From positions 806,001 through 870,000 of the forward strand of contig NZ_CP114040.1 of NCBI RefSeq assembly GCF_026965555.1: a stretch of DNA of 64,000 nucleotides, read 5' to 3'. The DNA is from Nannocystis punicea. Its GTDB lineage: Bacteria > Myxococcota_A > Polyangia > Nannocystales > Nannocystaceae. Below the pieces are notes generated by a model. The model saw nothing but the letters and a program-made list of their open reading frames with translations, was not told the origin of the DNA and searched no databases. Shown piece after piece: positions 16,797-25,815 of the stretch. Each line of letters opens with the position of its first letter. The stretch's first letter is position 1. A program made the position numbers and the translations under genes.

Positions 16797-19700
16797 GTGG
16801 CCGTCGACACGAGCGTCCGCGACATTGCCGACTACATCGAGGCCATGCCGCAACCGCAGCCGCAGCCAGTCCACCACGAGGTCCGGACATCCGGGGAGTA
16901 TGTGACCGCCGTATTGCCGCGCGAGGACTTCGGGCGGCTGTCCATGCCGCTCGTCGGCGACGTCGACGTCGCTCTCGGGCTGGCGCAGCCGCTGCGCCTG
17001 GAGATCGACGCCGACGCCATCGAGCTGCAGTTCGGCAGCGGCCTCGAGGTGCGTCCGGTCGAGCTGCCGTCGGCGCAGCTGCGGCGGCTCTACGTCGACC
17101 TCGTCGACGGCGTGGTCGAGACCGACAGCGACGGCCTCGGCGCCTTCCTGCCGCGCGCGCTCGCGGTCGCGCTGTGCAGCGTCCTGCGCCACACGCTCGG
17201 CTGGCGCCCGGGCGGGAGCATGCTGCACGCGGCCGCGGCCCGGCTGTTCCCCGGCGAGTCGCAGGCGCGCCATCTCCAATTTCGGCGCCGCTTCCCCGGG
17301 GTCGTCGCCGCCCTCGACCCGCTCGCCATCCTCTCGGTCGAGCTGCGGGGCGACGCGCTCGAGGTCGCGGTGTCGCGGCCGCTGATCGTGCGGGCCATCG
17401 GGCTCAGCGTCTCGGTCCTGCGGGTCCGCTACGTGTTCGCCACCGCCTCCCTCGAAGTCGTCAGCGCGCCGCTCGGCCCGGTGCGGCGGGCGGTGGTCCG
17501 CGCGGTCGAGAAGCGGGCCACTCGCTGGCTGCGGAAGCGGCTGCCCGCGGCCATGGCCGAGCCCGGTTACGATCTGTTCGCCGACCCCGATCGCCGCGAC
17601 CACCTCGTCGACCTCGTCCACAGGTTGCGGGCCGACGACAAGGCGCTGCAGGAGGGCGAGGCGGCCGAGCCGGCGGGCGCCGAGGGCACCGCCGGCACCG
17701 CCGGCACCGCCGGCACCGCCGGCACCGCCGGTCATCCGCGCGCGCGCGAGGGGGCGGGCGGCGCTGCCAGCCTGTTCTCGGGCCTCAAGGCCGGACTCGC
17801 GGCGGGCCTCGCGACCCTGCGGATCTCCGCCGACGACCCGCCGGAGGTCACGCGCAAGCTCTTCACAATTCCTCTCGGACCGTTCAGCTCGCTCGCGGTC
17901 GCCACCGATCGCGGCGGCGACGTCGCAGTGATCAAGCGCGAGGACGGCCTCAGCCTCGACGCCCCGCGCGGGCTCTACCTCTACTCCGATCAATTCCCCG
18001 AGCTCGCCGAGCTCCGCCTGGTGCGCTCGCGCCTCGGCTTCGACCGCGACGACATCCCCGTCGTCGACGTGCACACCGAGCCGCCGCTCGGGCCCCTGCT
18101 CGACGCGGTGGTGCAGCGCGCGTCCGACCGCTACCTCGCGCCGCACCTGCCGCCTCGCTGGCTGCGCGACCGCGGCGTGCTGCGGCCGTCGCAGGGCAGC
18201 GAGCACCACGTGCTGTGGCGCCAGCCCGTCGGGCGCGAGCCGATCGTGGCGCACACCCGGGCCGGCTTCGAGGTCGAGCTGCGGCACACCGAGGACGCCC
18301 TGGTGCTGACCGCCCCGGCCGGGCTGTCGCTCGCGTTCCCCGGCGCCTGGCACCTGCCGGCGGCGCAGCTGCGGCGGGTTGTCTACCGCTGGGAGGACGG
18401 CGCGCTCGAGATCGACGGCGACCCGGGGCTGGGCGAGTTCGGCCAGGCGGTGCTCACCGAGATGTTCCGGAGCCACGCGGCCGGGGGCGCCCCTGACTGG
18501 CTCGGCCTGCGCCGCCAGGGCGCGCCGACGATCGACGAGGACCGCCTCGCGCGCGCCTCGGTCGAGATGTTCGGGCTCTCGCTGCCGGTGCTCGGCCAGC
18601 TCGAGCTGCGCATGGACCCGCAGGACACTCTCGGCGGCTCGCTCGGCCCGGCCGAGCTGTCGGTCCGCAGCGAGCGCGGCCTGTTCCTGGTCGCCCGCGA
18701 CCTCGGCCTGATGCTCGAGCTCCGCAGCGCCCGCTACGACCTGCCGCGCCGCGAGCTGGTGATCGACGCCTCGCCGCCGGTCGGCGACTACCTGCAGGCG
18801 CTCGGCGCCGGGGCCCTCGATGCGTTCGTCGTCCCGGCCCTGCGCAAGCTCGTGCCGCTGTGGCCGGACGCCGACCCCAACGAGACATGGCCCTTGCGAC
18901 ATGTCCTTTCGGGCTTCATCGGCGAGAAGCTCGGGCTCGCGGTCGACCTGTCCCTCCCGCCAGGTGCGTCCTTGACCGCGGCACGGGTCGCCGGGGCGCT
19001 GGTGCTCGGCGCGACCGCGCCGCTGCAGGTGCGCCCGGTGGGCGAGTCGCTGATCGGCGAGTTCGCGGTCGAGGCGATCCGCTGGCGCCCCGACGGCGAG
19101 CAGATCGAGCTGGTCACGCAGCCGCCGGCGGGCCCGCTGCTGCACGCGCTGGTCCGGCGCCTGCACGCGCACTTCACCCCCAAGGTGGTGCTGCACGCGC
19201 TGGCCGAGCGGCTCGGCCTGCCGCAGGCGTGGCCGCCGCCGCCGCTGCCGCCCGCGCCCGCGGCCCCGCCGATCGGCGTCCTCGAGCTGCCGGTCGTCGG
19301 CCCGCTGACCCTCCACCTCGACCGCCAGCGCCCGCTCACCGTCGAGCTGCGCCGCGACGGCGCCCGCCTCGACTTCGGCGAGGGCTTCGTCGCCCGCATG
19401 CCCGACCTCGGCATCCACGTCGACACCCTCGGCGCCGCGATCACCCTGCTGCCGTTCACCGTCGAGCTGACCAGCCGGCCCGCCGCCGGCGAGCTCGACA
19501 GCTGGCTCTTGAGCCATGTCGTTCGGGGCATGTTGGCGCGGGTGCTGCCGTGGTTCTGGCCGGCGCGGCACGCCACCGCCGCGGGCGAGGACGTGCTGGT
19601 GGCTTTCGGGGCCAACCACGCGTGGGGCCCGATCGAGCTGTGCACCGAGCCCGGCGGCGCGCTCGAGCTGAGCGTCGACGCCGAGGGGGTCGCGCTGCGC

Positions 19701-20729
19701 TCGCCCGCGGGGGTGCGCCTGAGCGGCCCGGCGCTCGCGGAGATGCCGTCGTTCACCCTGCACGAGGCGTCGTACCGGTTCGCCGACGGCTCGGTGCAGA
19801 TCGGCGTCGCCGGCATCCAGGAGCGGTACTACCGCGAGCCGGTGGCCGTCGGCGCGCGCACCGAGGCGGTCCTGGCCGACCTGCTGCGCGTGCTGGTGAT
19901 CCCGCACGTGCCGGCGTGGCTGCAGCGGCTGGGCCTGCGGATCTTGCCGCTGCCGCCCGAGCCCGAGCCGGATCCGGGCCGGATCACGGTGCTGCAGGCC
20001 CAGCTCCCCGGCGGCTTCGCCCAGGTGCGCGTGCACGTGCAGCCCGGCGACGTCCTGACCGTCGCCGCCAACCGTCGCGAGATCTCGATCGTCAGCGAGC
20101 GCGGCCTCCAGTGGGACATGCCCGGCCTGCGCCTCAGCCTCGACTTCCAGGGCGCGCGCTACCACCTCGAGTCCGGTGAGGTCCAGATCGGCGAGTTCGG
20201 CCAGCTGGAGAACGCTCTGGTGGAGGCGATCGTGCGCCGCTCCCTGGTCGCCTACGAGCCGACCGCCGCGCGCTCCGACTTCTCGGCGGTCGCGGCGCTG
20301 CTCGACCGCTTCCCGGTCGACGACGAGGGCCGCCGGGTGCTGTTCGACTCGAAGCTCGCGCGCGTGCTGCTGCCGCCGGACACCATGCTGGTGGTCCGGC
20401 TCAGCGAGCACGGCCTGCTCCTCACCGCCGACCCGCCGCTCGAGATCGACGGCGCAACGGTGCTCGACTACCGCTTCGCCGGCCTGTCCTACAGCTTCGA
20501 CGACGCGGCGTTCCACCTCGACCTCGAGCGCGACGGCGTCCTCGCCGGTCTGCTCCGCGGCAAGCTGGTCGAGGAGGGCGAGAACCAGCTCGACAACCTG
20601 CTGCGCCCGCTGCTGCCCGCCGCCATGCGCACCCCCGGCTACCGCCTGTCGCGCGATCCCGATCCGAAGGCGACGATCGCCGCGCTCATCCGCACGGTCG
20701 TGGGCGGCGGCTGGTTCATCTCGAGTTAG
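16797..20729 (+). CDS. Giant protein of repeated beta-rich modules
   Basis: About 1310 residues from a GTG at 16797 (an ATG at 16845 is the alternative). I can see some nine or ten related modules of roughly 100-130 residues. Each runs from a strand pair (RLEIDADAIEL, AVIKREDGLSL, VELRHTEDALVL) through LAxLRLxxARYxxxxGxLxID to PPLGPLLxALV, followed by a helix ending in LRR or W. No signal peptide is evident. A (GTA)n linker at about residues 297-312 separates the first third. Two dispersed hairpins lie in-frame. The function is unknown. The repeating strand-helix design recalls proteins that build long hydrophobic grooves, but that is speculation. It is convergent with the outer-membrane protein gene at 20878. 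Confidence 0.75.
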   Translation: MAVDTSVRDIADYIEAMPQPQPQPVHHEVRTSGEYVTAVLPREDFGRLSMPLVGDVDVALGLAQPLRLEIDADAIELQFGSGLEVRPVELPSAQLRRLYVDLVDGVVETDSDGLGAFLPRALAVALCSVLRHTLGWRPGGSMLHAAAARLFPGESQARHLQFRRRFPGVVAALDPLAILSVELRGDALEVAVSRPLIVRAIGLSVSVLRVRYVFATASLEVVSAPLGPVRRAVVRAVEKRATRWLRKRLPAAMAEPGYDLFADPDRRDHLVDLVHRLRADDKALQEGEAAEPAGAEGTAGTAGTAGTAGTAGHPRAREGAGGAASLFSGLKAGLAAGLATLRISADDPPEVTRKLFTIPLGPFSSLAVATDRGGDVAVIKREDGLSLDAPRGLYLYSDQFPELAELRLVRSRLGFDRDDIPVVDVHTEPPLGPLLDAVVQRASDRYLAPHLPPRWLRDRGVLRPSQGSEHHVLWRQPVGREPIVAHTRAGFEVELRHTEDALVLTAPAGLSLAFPGAWHLPAAQLRRVVYRWEDGALEIDGDPGLGEFGQAVLTEMFRSHAAGGAPDWLGLRRQGAPTIDEDRLARASVEMFGLSLPVLGQLELRMDPQDTLGGSLGPAELSVRSERGLFLVARDLGLMLELRSARYDLPRRELVIDASPPVGDYLQALGAGALDAFVVPALRKLVPLWPDADPNETWPLRHVLSGFIGEKLGLAVDLSLPPGASLTAARVAGALVLGATAPLQVRPVGESLIGEFAVEAIRWRPDGEQIELVTQPPAGPLLHALVRRLHAHFTPKVVLHALAERLGLPQAWPPPPLPPAPAAPPIGVLELPVVGPLTLHLDRQRPLTVELRRDGARLDFGEGFVARMPDLGIHVDTLGAAITLLPFTVELTSRPAAGELDSWLLSHVVRGMLARVLPWFWPARHATAAGEDVLVAFGANHAWGPIELCTEPGGALELSVDAEGVALRSPAGVRLSGPALAEMPSFTLHEASYRFADGSVQIGVAGIQERYYREPVAVGARTEAVLADLLRVLVIPHVPAWLQRLGLRILPLPPEPEPDPGRITVLQAQLPGGFAQVRVHVQPGDVLTVAANRREISIVSERGLQWDMPGLRLSLDFQGARYHLESGEVQIGEFGQLENALVEAIVRRSLVAYEPTAARSDFSAVAALLDRFPVDDEGRRVLFDSKLARVLLPPDTMLVVRLSEHGLLLTADPPLEIDGATVLDYRFAGLSYSFDDAAFHLDLERDGVLAGLLRGKLVEEGENQLDNLLRPLLPAAMRTPGYRLSRDPDPKATIAALIRTVVGGGWFISS
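17685..17732 (+). repeat. 9-bp microsatellite (GGCACCGCC) encoding GTAGTAGTA
   Basis: Five consecutive GGCACCGCC units inside the giant gene encode a Gly-Thr-Ala linker between modules. The 9-bp step keeps the frame, so unit number could vary without breaking the gene. Confidence 0.85.
18882..18914. repeat. Dispersed hairpin element, in-frame in the giant gene
   Basis: GACATGG, CGACATGTCC and a TTTCGGG tail form the element described under the first finding. It encodes about residues 696-706 of the giant protein. Confidence 0.5.
19509..19534. repeat. Degenerate hairpin element, in-frame in the giant gene
   Basis: CCATGTCGTTCGGGGCATGT is an imperfect copy of the dispersed hairpin. It encodes about residues 905-913. 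Confidence 0.35.
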
Positions 20730-20750
20730 ATGTCCGGACGGACAGGTCGC
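20729..20750. repeat. Hairpin element at the stop codon of the giant gene
   Basis: GATGTCCGGACGGACAGGTC begins at the last base of the TAG stop codon. It lies in the 148-bp convergent gap between the giant gene and the outer-membrane protein gene, a position suited to 3'-end formation. Confidence 0.65.
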
Positions 20751-20877
20751 CGAGACAGCCGGCCCGTGCCGGAGCAATCACGAAGAAGCAGTGACGGCGG
20801 CGGGACCATCGACCTCGATGGCCCGCCGCGTCGCTGCGAAGTCTCGACCATTCGCCGACCCGGAGGCCGGCGCCGAC

Positions 20878-21564
20878 TCAGAAGGTGCAGACGCCGACCA
20901 CGACGCCGACCTGCGGCACCGGGGCGCCCTCGCGGTGGGCGAAGTCGTAGCCGAGGCGGACCACCCCGGCGACGATGCCGCGGCGGCGCGAGCCGAAGCG
21001 GAGGCCGACCCGGCCCTCGGCCTCGACCATCGGCGAGAAGAAGCGGACCGCGAAGCCGCCGCCGACGCTGGCGAAGCCGCGGCCGCGCGCGCCGAAGCTG
21101 GTCAGGGCGGTGATGTGATAGCGGTGGGTGAGGAGCCCGGACCAGTAGCGCTCGGCGAACCCGACCGACAGCGTGAACTGGAAGCCCAGCGCCCACGGGC
21201 TGTGCTTCAGCCGGGCGCCGAAGAAGAACGGCAGGTTGCCGGAGGGGAAGAAGTGGAGCCCATACGTCGGCCCCGGCAGGAACGCGAACACGAACCGCGA
21301 CTTGTGGGTCGGCGCCGGGGCCGGCGGGTAGGCTGGCGGGGCGGACATGTCCTGATAGACAGGCGCGGGCGCGGGCGCGGGCAGCGGGGCCGCCGAGGGG
21401 TCGGCGGTCGCGTCGAGCGGGGCCGTCGCGGGGGCTGCCTCGTCCGCGGGCGCGGGCGCGGCGGGGGGCGGGACGGCCACGCCGGCGTCGGCGGGCGGCG
21501 CCTGGAGCTGACCGAAGAGACCTGTCGAAAGGGACATTGTCAAGAAGAGAACATGGGAGATCAT
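20878..21564 (-). CDS. Outer-membrane beta-barrel-like protein with a Pro/Ala linker
   Basis: A 228-residue protein: signal peptide (about 1-20), an Ala/Pro linker (about 22-85), then amphipathic strands to a final Phe (VVVGVCTF). The terminal aromatic residue is what BAM-inserted barrels use as a C-terminal signal. The strand-rich part is Gly/aromatic-rich (YGLHFFPSGNLPFFFGARL). An ideal GGAGGTG precedes the ATG at 21564, which overlaps the stop of the upstream gene (ATGA), so translation is probably coupled. Two copies of the dispersed hairpin are embedded, one in the signal peptide (21519-21537) and one in the linker (21343-21362). Barrel size is small, probably 8 strands. Confidence 0.75.
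   Translation of the reverse strand: MISHVLFLTMSLSTGLFGQLQAPPADAGVAVPPPAAPAPADEAAPATAPLDATADPSAAPLPAPAPAPVYQDMSAPPAYPPAPAPTHKSRFVFAFLPGPTYGLHFFPSGNLPFFFGARLKHSPWALGFQFTLSVGFAERYWSGLLTHRYHITALTSFGARGRGFASVGGGFAVRFFSPMVEAEGRVGLRFGSRRRGIVAGVVRLGYDFAHREGAPVPQVGVVVGVCTF
21343..21362. repeat. Hairpin element in the linker of the barrel gene
   Basis: GACATGTCCTGATAGACAGG is read in-frame on the minus strand as the YQDMS segment of the Pro/Ala linker. Confidence 0.6.
21519..21537. repeat. Hairpin element in the signal peptide of the barrel gene
   Basis: AGACCTGTCGAAAGGGACAT is read in-frame on the minus strand as SLSTGL in the signal peptide (about residues 10-16). It is an imperfect copy. Confidence 0.45.
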
Positions 21565-22475
21565 GACGCACCTCCGGCGGCGCGGCGGCGACGGCGGCCG
21601 AGCGTGCCGATCCACAGCAGCGGGGCGGACAGCCACAGCGCCAGCGGCGAGGTGTCGCCGATCACCGCGCAGGGCGTGTAGATGAGCTCGCGGTGGTAGT
21701 CGCCGCGGTCGAAGCGGCGCGTCTCGCCGCGGGTGCCGTCGGCGGCGACCGGCGTGAACTCGAGGCCGCCCTTGGTCGGCGGCATCTCGATCCTCGTCGT
21801 CCAGACTTCGGGCTCGCGGACGGCGAACACCTGGCCGTCGTCGTAGAGCACCTCGACGTAGCCGCCCTCCTGCAGCCACGGCTGCACGTGGTCGAGCTGC
21901 AGCTCGAGGTAGCTGATGGCCTGGCAGCAGCCGTCGTCGCCGCGCTTGAACTCGAGCGCGATGTCGTCCAGGGAGCCCGGGGCCGCGGCCGGCGTGGGGT
22001 CGAGGCGCGAGCGCACGACCGTGTACTGGCCCTGCTCGTCGTTGACCGCCGGGCCGTTGGCGTCGCACGCGAGCACGTAGGTGCGGTTGGGGATGAGCGA
22101 GCGCTCGGGCACGTAGCGGACGATCGCGTCGGGGAAGTTTTCGCCGCCGACGTACGAGGGCTCGACGTTGCAGTGCTCGCCGCCGTCGACCTCGACCGCG
22201 ACGGGGATGACGTCGTCGCCGCGCTCCAATCGGCAACCCGAGGGCGCCACGAAGTCGTACGCGCAGCCGCGCAGCTCCCAGAACTGGGCGTCGACCGGAA
22301 ACTCGGCGTCCGGGTTGCGCAGGGAGCCGGGCATCGCCCACTCGTCCTCCCACGCCGGACCGTCGCACGAGAGCGCCGCCGCGGGCCGCTCCGGTAGGAC
22401 GAACAGCGCCGCGCAGGCCAGCCCGGCCAGGGTCCGCGCGCGCGTCGTCGAAGAGATGTTCGCTGTGCTGTGCAT
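21561..22475 (-). CDS. Secreted MYXO-CTERM-like protein
   Basis: A 304-residue protein with a signal peptide (hydrophobic LAGLACAALFVL, cleavage near PAAALS) and a Cys-containing, strand-rich domain. The tail is a short hydrophobic helix plus Arg cluster (LALWLSAPLLWIGTLGRRRRR), as in MYXO-CTERM surface-sorted proteins, although the Cys before the helix is not the usual GCxC pair. The ATG at 22475 is chosen because everything upstream to 22721 lacks a signal peptide. The stop overlaps the start of the barrel gene by four bases, so the two form a coupled operon and may work together at the outer membrane. Confidence 0.75.
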   Translation of the reverse strand: MHSTANISSTTRARTLAGLACAALFVLPERPAAALSCDGPAWEDEWAMPGSLRNPDAEFPVDAQFWELRGCAYDFVAPSGCRLERGDDVIPVAVEVDGGEHCNVEPSYVGGENFPDAIVRYVPERSLIPNRTYVLACDANGPAVNDEQGQYTVVRSRLDPTPAAAPGSLDDIALEFKRGDDGCCQAISYLELQLDHVQPWLQEGGYVEVLYDDGQVFAVREPEVWTTRIEMPPTKGGLEFTPVAADGTRGETRRFDRGDYHRELIYTPCAVIGDTSPLALWLSAPLLWIGTLGRRRRRAAGGAS

Positions 22476-22670
22476 GATGGGCGTCACCGTCCGGGCCTGG
22501 AGTCGCCGCAGCCGGCGGAAAAATTGCGAGGGGCGAAAATTGGCGCTCTCGCGGCGCTGGAAGGGGTTTGGCGGGCCTGGGCGGGGCGAAAGCGCGCGGT
22601 CGGGGGGGACGGAGACAGGGCGCGAGCGGGGCGGCGTGCCCCGCCTCGCGCGGGGGCGGGCTGGTCGGTG

Positions 22671-23286
22671 AAGGACATGTCTCACGAGACATGTGCGCGG
22701 CCGGGCCGCGCTCGCGGGCACGGCAGCGATGGATGCGTGCGTGACCGGGCGACTCGAGGTTCATCGCCAGCGAGTCGCGAGCGGCTGCGCCGGGAAGCCC
22801 GGGACGCGAGTCGGCCACGCGGCCGATATGTCCGTGGAGACGTGTTTGTATCGGCGAGGAGGCGGTGGCCGGTGAACTTCGGGCGGCCGCGACGGATGCG
22901 AGCGTGGCGGGCGGCGCGAGTCGTCAGGGCTGCGCCGCGAGGCCCGGACGCGGGTCGGCCTCGCGGACGATATGTCCCTGGAGACATGTTGATACGCGCG
23001 AGGACGCGGTGCCTGGTGAACTCGGGCGACCGCGGCGGATGAGAGCGCGGCGGGCGGCGCGAGTCGTCAGGGGCTTCGCCGCGAGGCCCGGACGCGGGTC
23101 GACCTCACGGACGATATGTCCTTGGAGACATGTCAATACGCACGAGGACGCGGTGGCTGGTGAACTCGGGCCGCGGTTCGACGGAAGCGGGCGCAGCGGG
23201 CGGCGCGAGGCTCGTCGCCGACGAGTCGCCAGTGGCTGCGCCGGGATGCGAGGGCGAGGCGAGGATATGTCCTTGGAGACATGTGA
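22671..23286. repeat. Array of five hairpin elements spaced about 145-153 bp
   Basis: Cores lie at about 22673, 22826, 22970, 23114 and 23265. The first is a perfect 8-bp inverted repeat (ACATGTCTCACGAGACATGT). The others read ATATGTCC, then CNTGGA or similar, then GACATGT. The DNA between the last four is itself repeated (GCGAGGCCCGGACGCGGGTC, GTGAACTCGGG). The array fills the kilobase between the MYXO-CTERM gene and the TPR-thioredoxin gene. I see no protein-coding gene in it. Confidence 0.85.
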
Positions 23287-23489
23287 CAGTCGACGTGCTC
23301 GCCCGATCGTGGCTTCGGCCGCGAGCTGCCGCGGCCGCTGTGTCACGATGTCCGGCCTATTGGCATCGGCGTGACGAAATGGCGGGAGCGTCGAAGCGCG
23401 CGAATCGGCCGTCGCGCGGGTTTTTTCGCGGGCCGAGTTTGCACCCCGCCGGGAATATGGGACGTTAATCAAACGTTGTGATCGCTCGT

Positions 23490-25682
23490 ATGCCTCGCCG
23501 GTCTTTATCCCGTCGACACAATCTCGCGTATTTTTTCCTCGTCTGGATGATGTCGCTGCTGTCGGCCGCGTGCGGCGAGCGGAGCGAGGCCGAGCCGCGC
23601 GCCGCGGTGATCACCCGGGCCGCAGCGGCCGACGGCGCCGCGGCGCAGGTCCGCCGCGCCTATCTCGGCCGCGACTACTGGGCCTGCGCCCGCGACGGCG
23701 CCGCGCTGCGCCTCGTGCACCCGGACAGCGCGCCGCTGCAGGCGTGGACGATCCTCTGCGTCGCGCGCTCCGGCGTCGACGCGGTGCCGCTGGCCGAGGC
23801 GATGCTGGCCGAGCGGCCCGGCGATCCGTGGGCGCTGTTCGCCCGCGCCGGCGCCCTCGTCGATCACCCCGGTCGCGGCGCAGAGGAGGCCGCGCCGGCG
23901 GCCCGCGTCGCGCTCGCGGCCATGCCCGACCACCCGGACGCGGTGTGGTTGCTCGGGCGGGCGCTCGTGGTCCACGCGCCGCGCGACGAGGCGGCCGCGT
24001 TCTTCGCCGAGCGGCCGCAGCCGGCGCCGGCCGACCTGGTCGCGCTCGAGCTGGCGTTCGCCGCCCAGCAGCCGGAGGCCACCGAGTCGCGGGTGTCGGA
24101 GCTCGCTGCCCGGGTCCGCGCCGCCGATCCGGGCAACGTCGACGCCGAGTTCATGACTGCGACCTGGCAGTTGCAGAACAGCCGCGCGAGCGAGGCCGAG
24201 GCCTCGCTGCGCCGCGCGCTCGAGCTGTCGCCGCATTCGCCTGCGTTGCACAGCAAGCTGTGGCAGGCGATCCGGCTGTCGCCGGTGCGCGAGGCGGCCG
24301 ACCGGCGGGCGGCGATCGACGCCGACGTCGCCCTGCTGCTGCGGCACCGCGGCGACGCCCCGGCGGCGCTGCAGGCTGCCGCATATGTCTATACGGACAT
24401 GGCTCCGGAGACATATCAAGAGCTCACCGCCGAATTGCTGGCGCGCTTCCCGGACAGCGCCGAGGCCGACTGGGCCCGCTACGGGCAGATCCTCGCGCTC
24501 GACGAGGCCCGTTACGGGCGGGAGGGGCGGGTCGACCCGGCGGCCGACGCCGAGGAGCTGCGCCTGCTCGATGCGTTCCTCGCCCGCCGGGTGATCGTCA
24601 CGCGGCTCCTCGCGGACGTGACGCGCATGCGCTACGGGCTGCTGAGCCAGGCCGAGGGGGTCTCGTCCGAGCAGCAGCTCGCGGCCCTGCAGGCGTGGGC
24701 GCGGCACGACCGGATCAACGTCCACGGGCAGGCCGACGCGGTCGCCCGGTTCAGCGCGCGCACCGATCACGACGCCGAGGCGGAGGCGATCGCGCGGCTG
24801 ATCCTCGAGCACGGCGAGGCGCGCCTGGCCGAGCAGCGGCGGATCGATCCGTCGGAGGTCGACGCGGGCTCCATGCTGACGCCGCTCTACGCGGCGCTGG
24901 CGACCACGCTGCAGGCGCAGGGGCGCGACGGCGAGGCGCGCGAGGTGCTCGGCCGGGGGCGCGCGCACCGGTACAAGGCGCCGGAGTTCCTCGTGCAGCT
25001 GGCGGCGGTGGCCGAGGCCGACGGCAATATCGACGAGGCCGAGCAATGGCTGGTCGAGGGCCTGTCGCGCTGGGGCGGCGAGGCGGTCTGCGGCGAGGCG
25101 CTGCGGCAGCTGTACCGCCGGCAGCACGGCAGCGAGCGCGGCTACGCGGAGCACCGCGCGCGGCTCGAGGTGGAGCACGTCGAGCGGCGGCGCGCCGCGC
25201 TGCTGGCGAAGAGCGCGGTCGCCGAGCCGCAGGCGCTGCGCCCGTTCGTGCTGGCGAAGGTCGGCGGCGGCGAGCGCGACAGCGCCTCGCTGCGCGGCAA
25301 GCTGGGCATCATCAACTTCTGGAGCCGCAATTGCGGCCCGTGCGTGCGCGAGATGCCGGCCCTGCAGCAGCTCGCCGACGCCCTCGCCGGCTCGCCCGAC
25401 GTCGTGGTCACCACGGTCAACGCCGACGACGATCCCGCCGGGCTGGCAGAGTGGATGACGGGGCGCGAGCTCCGGCTCGAGGTCCTGCTCGGCGCGCGCT
25501 ACTTCAACGACCTCGGCTACCGCGGCGTCCCGCAGACGCTGTTCGTCGCCCCGGACGGCCGCGTCCTGTTCGCCCACGAAGGGGCGCCGGCGCGGCTCGT
25601 CGAGGAGTTCGGCTGGTACGTCGAGGCGACGCGCGAACGCGCCGCCCGCGAGGCCGGCGCGTCGCTGCATGCCGCGGGCTGA
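23490..25682 (+). CDS. TPR lipoprotein with a C-terminal TlpA-like thioredoxin domain
   Basis: About 730 residues from the ATG at 23490 (a GTG at 23478 adds four). The signal peptide ends in the lipobox LSAAC at Cys28. Residues about 40-560 are helical TPR-like repeats (DPGNVDAEFMTATWQLQNSR, ASLRRALELSPHSPALHSKL). Residues about 585-720 are a thioredoxin fold of the TlpA/ResA type: INFWSRNCGPCVREMP with the CGPC pair at 615-618, VVVTTVNADDD, and a cis-Pro in YRGVPQTLFV. It is a probable periplasmic thiol-disulfide reductase tethered to the membrane, with the TPR part choosing partners. A dispersed hairpin (24383-24418) is read in-frame. The start sits just after the hairpin array. Confidence 0.9.
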   Translation: MPRRSLSRRHNLAYFFLVWMMSLLSAACGERSEAEPRAAVITRAAAADGAAAQVRRAYLGRDYWACARDGAALRLVHPDSAPLQAWTILCVARSGVDAVPLAEAMLAERPGDPWALFARAGALVDHPGRGAEEAAPAARVALAAMPDHPDAVWLLGRALVVHAPRDEAAAFFAERPQPAPADLVALELAFAAQQPEATESRVSELAARVRAADPGNVDAEFMTATWQLQNSRASEAEASLRRALELSPHSPALHSKLWQAIRLSPVREAADRRAAIDADVALLLRHRGDAPAALQAAAYVYTDMAPETYQELTAELLARFPDSAEADWARYGQILALDEARYGREGRVDPAADAEELRLLDAFLARRVIVTRLLADVTRMRYGLLSQAEGVSSEQQLAALQAWARHDRINVHGQADAVARFSARTDHDAEAEAIARLILEHGEARLAEQRRIDPSEVDAGSMLTPLYAALATTLQAQGRDGEAREVLGRGRAHRYKAPEFLVQLAAVAEADGNIDEAEQWLVEGLSRWGGEAVCGEALRQLYRRQHGSERGYAEHRARLEVEHVERRRAALLAKSAVAEPQALRPFVLAKVGGGERDSASLRGKLGIINFWSRNCGPCVREMPALQQLADALAGSPDVVVTTVNADDDPAGLAEWMTGRELRLEVLLGARYFNDLGYRGVPQTLFVAPDGRVLFAHEGAPARLVEEFGWYVEATRERAAREAGASLHAAG
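24383..24418. repeat. Nested hairpin element inside the TPR-thioredoxin gene
   Basis: Outer arms ATATGTCT / AGACATAT pair perfectly around an inner TCT-ATAC-GGACAT copy. The element is read in-frame as about residues 299-310 (YVYTDMAPETY), in a loop between predicted TPR helices. Confidence 0.8.
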
Positions 25683-25733
25683 ATCCTGGCGCGAGCGGTC
25701 GCGACGCGTAGGCGCGGTGGGATGAATTGCTGA

Positions 25734-25759
25734 ACCGGCGCCGGGCGAGCGGCGCCGGT
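25734..25759. terminator. Hairpin between convergent genes
   Basis: A perfect 9-bp stem (ACCGGCGCC / GGCGCCGGT) with an 8-nt loop lies midway between the convergent stops at 25682 and 25816. It has no T-run. Confidence 0.45.
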
Positions 25760-25815
25760 CCATTCATGGCAGTCGCGTCGCGCGGCGACGGACCGTCATG
25801 GGCGCGGGCCTGCGA

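Noticed and set aside
13735..16890. A hydrophobic segment in a long minus-strand frame near 14620-14700 as a membrane gene
   Set aside because: The surrounding frame is Arg/Ser-rich shadow, and the segment conflicts with both better candidates at 14561-14962 and 14563-14724.
15537..20777. A 1746-codon minus-strand frame spanning the giant gene
   Set aside because: Only its last 358 codons (15537-16613) encode a recognisable protein. The rest mirrors the plus-strand giant gene.
22671..23286. The 145-bp hairpin array considered as a CRISPR or attachment-site cluster
   Set aside because: The spacers are themselves repeated and far longer than CRISPR spacers. No integrase, transposase or cas gene is in the window.
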